Assembly (NCBI GenBank): GCA_964247295.1
Contig: CAXTTV010000261.1
Coordinates: 1 to 5,564, forward strand
From: CAXTTV01 sp964247295
GTDB taxonomy: Bacteria; Chloroflexota; Ktedonobacteria; Ktedonobacterales; Ktedonobacteraceae
Reading direction: 5' to 3'
DNA: 5,564 nt
Shown: positions 1-4,873 of the stretch, one piece after another
How positions within the stretch are numbered: position 1 is the first letter of the stretch
Layout of the letters: every line of letters begins with the position of its first letter
Notes under the pieces: generated by a model
What the model was told of the DNA's origin: nothing
Database searches by the model: none
What the model saw: only the letters and a program-made list of their open reading frames with translations
Program-made: the position numbers and the translations under genes

Positions 1-809
1 GGCTTCTCCGGCAGGTCCAGACCATACGCCTCGATCGTTTGTCCCAGTCGCGTCAGCTCTATCGCCCCCTTACCTATCAGTGTACGTGCCTCCACCAAAA
101 GCTCATTCATAGGGCGACTGCGCTCGCGTCCCCGACGGTAGGGTACAATACAGTAAGTACAGACCTTATTGCAGCCAAGAATAATTGGTAGCCAGGCAGT
201 TGGGCTTACCCGCGCCGGCTCGATCTTCGTAGGATAGTGAGCGATGCGCTCGCCCGGCTTTGGCGTAATCGCCATGGGCAAGACTGTTTGTTTGCCTTTT
301 GTGATAGTCGAGGCGGCAATCATCGGTAGGGGAGTCAGAGTCGGGATCTCTTCCAGCGGCTCAATCCCTTCCGAGAAGTCATCGGTTGGGAGCAGCTCAA
401 CATCCAGGCAGCCAGCGCCTGAAACAGGCGTCCAGCGCTCCTCCAGGAAGCGGGGCAAGATATCAGCCTGCTCAACCTTCATAAACAGATCGACATGAGG
501 GTAGCGTTTTGCCAGAGCATCGATAGTTTTCTGATGGCCGATCATACAGCCCATCAGTGCGATCAGCAGATCGCCCCGGTCGGCTTTAGCCCGCTTTAAC
601 TGAGCCAGGAGATTATGGGCTTTCTCCTCAGGAGCCTGACGGACACTGCACGTGTTGAGTACCACCAGGTTGGCCTGTTCCATACTAGTCTCTTCCCAGT
701 CCAGCTCTTCCAGGAGCGTCTGAATGCGTTGTGAGTCGGCCTGGTTCATCTGACAGCCAACAGTCCAGATATGATATTTTCCGCGTGCGATACTGGTGGT
801 TGTGGTCAT
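1..809 (-). CDS. miaB: tRNA-2-methylthio-N6-isopentenyladenosine synthase MiaB, N-terminal part (3' end beyond window)
   Basis: Radical SAM methylthiotransferase that adds the 2-methylthio group to isopentenyladenosine-37 of tRNAs reading UNN codons. I translated 269 open codons from ATG 809 to the window edge. The N-terminal methylthiotransferase domain (about residues 11-110) has the three auxiliary-cluster cysteines: C19 in TVGCQMNQADS, C54 in NTCSVR and C88 in LMGCM. The radical SAM domain begins near residue 205 with C213-x3-C217-x2-C220 (CNKVCTYC), followed by IVPYRRGRERSR and LGQTIEAYG. NTCSVR and GRERSR favour MiaB over RimO or MtaB. The rest of the radical SAM domain and the expected TRAM domain lie outside. 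The linker from C88 to C213 is about 50 residues longer than in E. coli MiaB. The start is supported by GAGAGG at 815-820, five bases upstream. The gene appears to be transcribed on its own. Confidence 0.95.
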   Translation of the reverse strand, partial: MTTTTSIARGKYHIWTVGCQMNQADSQRIQTLLEELDWEETSMEQANLVVLNTCSVRQAPEEKAHNLLAQLKRAKADRGDLLIALMGCMIGHQKTIDALAKRYPHVDLFMKVEQADILPRFLEERWTPVSGAGCLDVELLPTDDFSEGIEPLEEIPTLTPLPMIAASTITKGKQTVLPMAITPKPGERIAHYPTKIEPARVSPTAWLPIILGCNKVCTYCIVPYRRGRERSRPMNELLVEARTLIGKGAIELTRLGQTIEAYGLDLPEK

Positions 810-869
810 TAAAGCCTCTCTTGAGTTTTTGATATGCGAGTAGAAATGTGATGCTCTTCTAAAGACGAC

Positions 870-898
870 ATTATACAGTATCTTTATGCTTTCCGCCA
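870..898 (-). promoter_or_regulatory. putative miaB promoter (-10 box TATAAT)
   Basis: On the minus strand, 875-870 reads TATAAT, a perfect -10 box, about 60 bp upstream of the miaB start codon. Seventeen bases further upstream the -35 position (898-893) reads TGGCGG, a poor match to consensus, so the -35 is weak or the promoter relies on another contact. The implied transcript start is near 863, giving a leader of roughly 55 bases. The mobile element's target duplication begins at 907, just upstream. Confidence 0.45.
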
Positions 899-906
899 CT
901 ATAACA

Positions 907-915
907 AGTTGTGAG
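907..915. repeat. left 9-bp target-site duplication
   Basis: AGTTGTGAG directly abuts the left end of the 916-1064 element and is repeated exactly at 1065-1073. The match continues for three more bases (CAG), but on the left those bases belong to the inverted repeat, so nine is the best estimate of the duplication length. Confidence 0.85.
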
Positions 916-1064
916 CAGGGCTATTTCATTCTCTTTTTAAGCCGCCTTCGGCAGTGAGAAAGATGGAGAGATGAGCGGGGACTGTTCTCACCCCGTGAGA
1001 CCTGCCCCCCCGCCAGGGGTGCAAACCCCTGGACTCTCTTTTTCCCGAGAATGAAATAGCCCTG
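916..1064. mobile_element. 149-bp MITE-like non-autonomous transposable element
   Basis: The element is bounded by perfect 18-bp terminal inverted repeats: CAGGGCTATTTCATTCTC at 916-933 and its exact reverse complement at 1047-1064. A 9-bp direct repeat, AGTTGTGAG, sits immediately outside both ends. Inverted ends plus an abutting target duplication are the hallmark of DDE transposition, and the interior has no open reading frame, so it must be mobilised in trans. The interior carries several small hairpins (941-952, 976-995 or alternatively 986-1000, and 1013-1032) and a CTCTTTTT direct repeat at 931-938 and 1036-1043. CAGGG ends with an 8-10 bp duplication fit my recollection of the ISAs1 family of insertion sequences, but the parent family is an inference. 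The element lies 17 bp past the stop codon of the membrane-protein gene and about 106 bp upstream of miaB. Confidence 0.85.
1013..1032. other. 8-bp perfect hairpin with GCAA tetraloop inside the element
   Basis: CCAGGGGT (1013-1020) and ACCCCTGG (1025-1032) pair perfectly around GCAA, a GNRA-type loop when read on the plus strand. The run TTTTT follows at 1039-1043, six bases after the stem, so a plus-strand transcript could meet a weak terminator-like structure. There is no plus-strand gene here for it to serve. On the minus strand no T-run follows the stem. Confidence 0.6.
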
Positions 1065-1073
1065 AGTTGTGAG
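1065..1073. repeat. right 9-bp target-site duplication
   Basis: Exact copy of AGTTGTGAG from 907-915, abutting the right end of the element. The stop codon of the neighbouring membrane-protein gene begins only a few bases further on, so the insertion did not cut that gene. Confidence 0.85.
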
Positions 1074-1081
1074 CAGCAGGT

Positions 1082-1942
1082 TTAGAGACCGATACGCTCG
1101 GCCTGGATAATATGCAGTTGTCCGAGCAGGAGACTGAGCCAGGCAGCCTGCGTCAGGAGGAGATTGCTATCAGGGGATGCGAGTCCTGGGATTGTAAGTA
1201 CCAGAAGAATAGCTGGTGTCAGGCCGATCAGCAATGTCGTACCCGGCTGACTTTTCCAGCAGGAAGGACGTAGCCACCAGACCAGCAGGCTCAGTACTAG
1301 ACCGAGAACCGCTACCGTATTTTCCAGTTGAATTACCGCGCGCTCAATTGCCGGTGTCAGCAGATAGATAAGCAGTACAATGCTGATGCCGACGATAAGT
1401 GAGAGCGAGAAAAACCAGCTATCCCAACGCCGATATGGGCTTTTATAGACGGAGCAGCATGTATAAGCCCCCAGGAACGCGGCGAGCGTGACCGCATTCA
1501 GTTCTCCCAGGATTGGTGAGGTAGGATCAAGGCGGCGGATTGAAACAACCTGACTCAAACACATAAAGATCGCCCATAGACAGCCGAAAAGGCCTCCTGA
1601 CTGGAGCCATCGGCTTCGAGCGAAGAAAATTACCCCCAACCAGCCGCCAGCCAGGAGCAAAGTGTAGCCAAGTAGTATCCACTCGCCGCGAATAGCATGA
1701 ACCAGCCATTCCATCGTCAGAATGCTTCCGACACTCAGGCCGATAGTCAATATCAAACCAAAGAGAATTATAAAGCGAGGGGTCCAGATCGTCATCTCCT
1801 GCTGTGGATCAGGATAACGTGGTTGCGCCACCTCTCTTGTTTCGATTGTCTCGATTTCCGATGGCATGCTGTGTTCCGCCATATTTTTTTCTGGTCGCTC
1901 CCTTCGCCCTGATAGTTTCTTTCGCCTTTGATTGTAACGCAT
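1082..1942 (-). CDS. polytopic membrane protein of unknown function
   Basis: I do not recognise this family. The protein has up to 286 residues. A hydrophilic, basic then acidic N-terminal tail of about 50 residues is followed by about eight hydrophobic segments, near residues 55-77, 88-107, 114-133, 146-164, 176-197, 208-224, 235-253 and 260-279. This indicates an integral membrane protein with almost no soluble domain and a very short C-terminus. No catalytic motif stands out; W and C residues cluster around 120-165. The start is uncertain: ATG 1942 has only a very close purine stretch (AGAAGAGA), and in-frame ATGs at 1882 and 1867 would give 266 or 261 residues without touching the membrane core. 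It follows the second glycosyltransferase by 53 bp with no clear terminator between, so it may be the last gene of that operon. Its position suggests a role in handling the membrane-linked product, but that is conjecture. Confidence 0.8.
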   Translation of the reverse strand: MRYNQRRKKLSGRRERPEKNMAEHSMPSEIETIETREVAQPRYPDPQQEMTIWTPRFIILFGLILTIGLSVGSILTMEWLVHAIRGEWILLGYTLLLAGGWLGVIFFARSRWLQSGGLFGCLWAIFMCLSQVVSIRRLDPTSPILGELNAVTLAAFLGAYTCCSVYKSPYRRWDSWFFSLSLIVGISIVLLIYLLTPAIERAVIQLENTVAVLGLVLSLLVWWLRPSCWKSQPGTTLLIGLTPAILLVLTIPGLASPDSNLLLTQAAWLSLLLGQLHIIQAERIGL

Positions 1943-1995
1943 TCTCTTCTAAAATAGTAGTCTCTCTCGGGAATAAAGAGGCTTGTGAGTGTCCA

Positions 1996-2694
1996 TTAGC
2001 GAATGGGGGGCCAGAGCCATTCATAGCTAGCTGGGGGCAGTTTGAGAAGATAGAACAGGCGTATCAGCACAACTGTCAATTGTGTACGGAACAGTCCCCA
2101 GCGTTGGTGTCTGCGGGCCGAGGTCTCAACCTTGTGCTCTAGGAGTACAACCAAGCCAGCGCGTCCCATACGCTCGCTAAAATCCACATCCTCCATAAAG
2201 GGCCAATCGTGATACCCACCCAGTTGTTTGAAGGTGGAGCGCCGCACAAAAATCCCCTGATCTCCCGTATAGCTTAGTGTTTTCAAAGATCGTCGAGTAA
2301 TCGCCCTGGCAACCCGCTTATAGGCTGGACGGGGATCATCAAAGCGGAGCCGGAATGCGCCTCCAACCAGATGTGGCTCTTTCATCGTTGCTAGCAGCTC
2401 CTGAATGCCAGTAGCATCTGGTAGAGTATCCGCATGAAGAAAGAGCAGCATCTCACCAGAGCTTGCCAGGACACCCGCATTCATCTGAATGCCGCGACCT
2501 CGCGACGTACTGATCACTCGCGTGATCCGGCTGGCACGACTGATAGTCTTATCAGTACTTCCACCATCCACTACCAGCAGTTCGGCTGTTGGGGCGCTGG
2601 CCTTGATTGCTGTCAACGTCTGTTGAATAAGCTTCTCCTCATTGTAGGTTGGCACAATGATAGAGAGTCGGGATAGAGAAGCCTGCTCTGCCAT
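1996..2694 (-). CDS. family-2 glycosyltransferase, TIGR04283 type (second paralog)
   Basis: A 232-residue GT-A fold glycosyltransferase of the TIGR04283 group, named in databases for its link to radical SAM/selenodomain and arsenosugar loci. Visible motifs: SIIVPTYNEE at 11-20, VVDGGSTDKT at 41-50 (nucleotide-sugar binding), GRGIQMNAG at 66-74, LLFLHADT at 83-90 (in the place of the usual DXD metal motif), TGDQGIFVRR at 143-152, FMEDVDF at 166-172 and TSARRHQRWG at 191-200. It has no signal peptide. A hydrophobic stretch near 203-218 may hold it at the membrane. Its ATG shares one base with the upstream gene's stop codon (TAATG), and AAGGA at 2704-2708 lies nine bases upstream, so it is very likely translationally coupled to its paralog. 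The donor sugar and acceptor cannot be read from the sequence. Confidence 0.9.
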   Translation of the reverse strand: MAEQASLSRLSIIVPTYNEEKLIQQTLTAIKASAPTAELLVVDGGSTDKTISRASRITRVISTSRGRGIQMNAGVLASSGEMLLFLHADTLPDATGIQELLATMKEPHLVGGAFRLRFDDPRPAYKRVARAITRRSLKTLSYTGDQGIFVRRSTFKQLGGYHDWPFMEDVDFSERMGRAGLVVLLEHKVETSARRHQRWGLFRTQLTVVLIRLFYLLKLPPASYEWLWPPIR

Positions 2695-3377
2695 TATCTG
2701 ATATCCTTATAGATTTGTTGTAGGCGTGCGGGAGAAACTCCCCATGCGTAAAGCAAGCGCATATACCACATAAAGCAGATGCTTTTTAGTAAGCCCGTCT
2801 GCTGATGGCGTCTGGCTGAAGTTGTGATTGATGCCGATAGTAGCTTGACCGCGCCAAGTCGTTTAAGCCTTTTAATAATCTCCAGATCCTCCATTAATGG
2901 TTGATCGGGGTAGCCTCCACAGGCCTTAAAGCTTTGGTAGCGTACAAAATAAGCTTGATCGCCAGTAAAGACTCCCAGGAGTCGGGAACGCAGATTTGTA
3001 GTCAGAGCGATAAGCTTATAGAGAACATAGGGGTTATCGAAGCGGAGCTGAAACGCCCCCGCGACCACTGACTGATCTTGTAGTGCCCGTTGAATCAACT
3101 CAAATGCCTGTGGAGGAAGAGAGGTATCGGCGTGAAGAAAAAGTAGGACATCCCCAGAAGCCTGCCGGGCTCCGGCATTCATCTGTCGTGCCCGACCTTT
3201 GGGAGCCGAGATCACTGATCCAAATCCCCTTCCTATAGTCGGTGTAGAATCAGAACTTCCACCATCCACAATAAAAAGTTCGTAGTCGAGATGGGCGCAC
3301 TGTCTATGCAATTGTTGCAACTGGTATTCCAGAATCGCTGCCTCATCCAGCACAGGCATAATAATAGAGAAACGCAT
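2694..3377 (-). CDS. family-2 glycosyltransferase, TIGR04283 type (first paralog)
   Basis: A 227-residue glycosyltransferase closely patterned on its downstream neighbour. Motifs in order: SIIMPVLDEA at 4-13, VDGGSSDST at 37-45, GRARQMNAGA at 61-70, LLFLHADT at 78-85, TGDQAYFVR at 138-146, LMEDLEI at 161-167 and TSARRHQQTG at 186-195. The frame is open upstream to an ATG at 3494, but I take ATG 3377. The family core begins within three residues of it, AAGGA at 3388-3392 lies ten bases upstream, and the longer form would add 39 residues with no family resemblance that overlap the radical SAM gene. The radical SAM stop codon (3393-3391) overlaps this ribosome-binding site, which suggests coupled expression. 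The membership is confident; the substrate is unknown. Relatives occur in arsenosugar loci, but no arsenic gene is seen here. Confidence 0.92.
   Translation of the reverse strand: MRFSIIMPVLDEAAILEYQLQQLHRQCAHLDYELFIVDGGSSDSTPTIGRGFGSVISAPKGRARQMNAGARQASGDVLLFLHADTSLPPQAFELIQRALQDQSVVAGAFQLRFDNPYVLYKLIALTTNLRSRLLGVFTGDQAYFVRYQSFKACGGYPDQPLMEDLEIIKRLKRLGAVKLLSASITTSARRHQQTGLLKSICFMWYMRLLYAWGVSPARLQQIYKDIR
2704..2708 (-). promoter_or_regulatory. ribosome-binding site of the second glycosyltransferase
   Basis: AAGGA on the minus strand, nine bases before ATG 2694. It lies inside the last codons of the first glycosyltransferase, consistent with translational coupling across the TAATG junction. 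Confidence 0.7.
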
Positions 3378-3387
3378 TCCGTAAGAG

Positions 3388-3392
3388 TCCTT
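3388..3392 (-). promoter_or_regulatory. ribosome-binding site of the first glycosyltransferase
   Basis: AAGGA on the minus strand, ten bases before ATG 3377, overlapping the TAA stop of the radical SAM gene. It decides the start of the glycosyltransferase in favour of 3377 over the upstream ATG at 3494. Confidence 0.65.
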
Positions 3393-4779
3393 ATCTTTGT
3401 CTACGGGTAGGAATCGGAATAAACGCACTTTCCTCCGCATGTGGCTGGGCTGGGCGCATACGAGCATTGAGGGCGCAGAAGGACATAACGCCACGTGGGG
3501 AAGCGTTATGGAAGCAGCAACGCTCTATCCGGCTCATATCGATATCGCTCTCATCCATAAACGGTTTTACAAACAGGGTCAGCGTTTTGCGGCTAGTCCA
3601 GAACGAGGGATCGGTCCCAATATGGGGCCAGAGCGTCCTGAGAAGTTTCAGGCTTCCCCCAATATTATGGACAATTTGTGGTAGGACAGCCGCGCGGCCC
3701 TGAGTTAGAACGCGGAGTGTCATATTTGGGCGCGGACCAATTACCTCCATAAACTCCTGAAGTGTAAACTTTGGCGCAATCGGCTTATAGCCATCTTTCG
3801 TATGTTTCAATAATGTGAAGGTATTGCAGAGAGGGGAGCCTTCGCCGACGGGGAAGAACAGCTCCTGTGAGATACCCGTCTGCTGCTCAATTAATGAAAG
3901 GATCTCAGGCATCCGCAATTTGCGAGGAGCGGGTCCATCCTCGTCTACATCAAAGCGCCCGAAAGGAGTAGCCGCCTGAAAAGCGATCGCGCAGACCGTA
4001 TCTGGATGTTTCCAGGCAAAGTCGATCACCGGTTGAATCTGATCAGTATTGAGGCCATCGTAGAGCGAAACGGCCAGAGTTGAGGGCAGATGAGCGCGTT
4101 CAAGAGCCTCAATCGCCTTCACGCGGACCTCCCACAGGTCTTGATCGCGCAACTTAATAATATCTGCTGGTCGGGTACTATCGAATTGGAGATACACAGA
4201 CGTGAAGCCCCAGTCCACCAGCTTTTGAGCAAACTCCGGCTCCCTGGCGAGGCGGATACCATTGCTTACTATCTCCAGGTGGGCAAAGCCCTTCTTTTTG
4301 ACCATAGCCGCGATCTGATCCAGATCCTTGCGAACCGAAGGTTCGCCGCCGGATATCTTAAGTGAGATGCCCTTGCCTTCAACCGCGATCAACTGATCCA
4401 GACGGGTCTCAATCTCCTCCAGGGAATAGTCGCGTTCCTGAGGGCTGGAATAGGCGTAGCACATCGGGCAGGTCAGGTTACAGCGCTCAGTCACCTCGAT
4501 AATTGCCAGCCCGGCTGGCTTACGTAATGGAAAGGGAGAGAGCCCCTGTGAGATATCGGTCTCGCCGCCATCGCCATACTGCTGGATCATCAGCTTTTCC
4601 ACCTCAAAGGAACGGCGGTAGAACATGGCATGGTCTCCAAGATCGGTATCAGCCGTCCCGTGGGCCGGGCAGGTGCGACTAAAAAAGACCTGATCCCGAT
4701 CGCGGACCTCATAGGTTGCTGGGACGATCTCGCCACAGTCAGAACAGATACTGCGCGTCCTTTTGAGGATCTCAACCAC
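3391..4779 (-). CDS. radical SAM enzyme, tetraether lipid synthase (Tes) / MJ0619-like family
   Basis: A 462-residue radical SAM protein starting with GTG. The N-terminal zinc-ribbon or rubredoxin-like module has C12-x2-C15 and C37 in CPAHG. The radical SAM core carries C100-x3-C104-x2-C107 (CNLTCPMC), binding the 4Fe-4S cluster that cleaves SAM, and GGEP at 144-147. Further family marks are SNGIRLA at 172-178, VYLQFDS at 195-201, FQAATPFGRF at 267-276 and, near the end, RCCFHNASPRGVMSFCALN (420-438) with C421, C422 and C435. This layout recalls archaeal Tes, which joins lipid tails by C-C bonds, and MJ0619, linked to pterin methylation. No cobalamin domain is seen, unlike GrsA/GrsB. The usual PCxHPxC motif is altered: E313 stands where the first cysteine is expected and only C318 remains. 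It heads the glycosyltransferase operon. The radical SAM assignment is sure; the Tes-like subfamily is probable, from memory of motifs; the substrate is unknown. Confidence 0.88.
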   Translation of the reverse strand: MVEILKRTRSICSDCGEIVPATYEVRDRDQVFFSRTCPAHGTADTDLGDHAMFYRRSFEVEKLMIQQYGDGGETDISQGLSPFPLRKPAGLAIIEVTERCNLTCPMCYAYSSPQERDYSLEEIETRLDQLIAVEGKGISLKISGGEPSVRKDLDQIAAMVKKKGFAHLEIVSNGIRLAREPEFAQKLVDWGFTSVYLQFDSTRPADIIKLRDQDLWEVRVKAIEALERAHLPSTLAVSLYDGLNTDQIQPVIDFAWKHPDTVCAIAFQAATPFGRFDVDEDGPAPRKLRMPEILSLIEQQTGISQELFFPVGEGSPLCNTFTLLKHTKDGYKPIAPKFTLQEFMEVIGPRPNMTLRVLTQGRAAVLPQIVHNIGGSLKLLRTLWPHIGTDPSFWTSRKTLTLFVKPFMDESDIDMSRIERCCFHNASPRGVMSFCALNARMRPAQPHAEESAFIPIPTRRQR

Positions 4780-4786
4780 AACGGTA

Positions 4787-4794
4787 CTCCTTCT
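4787..4794 (-). promoter_or_regulatory. strong ribosome-binding site for the GTG-started radical SAM gene
   Basis: AGAAGGAG on the minus strand, seven bases before GTG 4779. It is a near-perfect Shine-Dalgarno sequence at good spacing and is the reason to accept the GTG start, which also places the family's N-terminal cysteine module at its usual position. Confidence 0.8.
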
Positions 4795-4832
4795 GCTAGA
4801 TCACTTTTCTGGTTCCTTAGTCTCTTTTTCTC

Positions 4833-4861
4833 ATTATACGCACATTGTTCTCGCGAAAAAA
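4833..4861 (-). promoter_or_regulatory. putative promoter of the radical SAM/glycosyltransferase operon
   Basis: Within the gap after the ABC permease, 4838-4833 on the minus strand reads TATAAT, a perfect -10. At 17-bp spacing the -35 position (4861-4856) is a T-tract, TTTTTT, a weak match. The implied transcript start is near 4826, about 47 bases before the GTG. It would make the radical SAM operon independent of the ABC transporter genes. No clear terminator is seen after the permease, so read-through is also possible. Confidence 0.45.
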
Positions 4862-4873
4862 GGTACATATGGA

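Noticed and set aside
244..498. Plus-strand open frames over miaB, and similar ones at 1697-1912, 1804-2142, 3397-3703, 4090-4365, 4630-5020 and 5132-5380
   Set aside because: They lie opposite well-supported minus-strand genes or bridge gene ends, have low-complexity or Ser/Arg-rich products without family motifs, and lack convincing ribosome-binding sites.
1013..1043. Rho-independent terminator formed by the 1013-1032 hairpin and following T-run
   Set aside because: It would work only on the plus strand, where there is no gene, and the T-run starts six bases after the stem. On the minus strand no T-run follows.
3378..3494. 39-residue N-terminal extension of the first glycosyltransferase to ATG 3494
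   Set aside because: It overlaps the radical SAM reading frame, has no family resemblance, and the ATG at 3377 has a ribosome-binding site and starts right at the conserved core.
1996..4779. Arsenosugar biosynthesis locus
   Set aside because: The glycosyltransferases belong to the family named for that pathway, but the radical SAM protein lacks the ArsS-type layout and no arsenic methyltransferase or other ars gene is present in the window.
3391..4779. Pterin (methanopterin) methyltransferase, as MJ0619-like proteins are often labelled
   Set aside because: The resemblance is at family level only; nothing around it concerns pterins or methanogenesis and the glycosyltransferase context points elsewhere. 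Kept only as an alternative.
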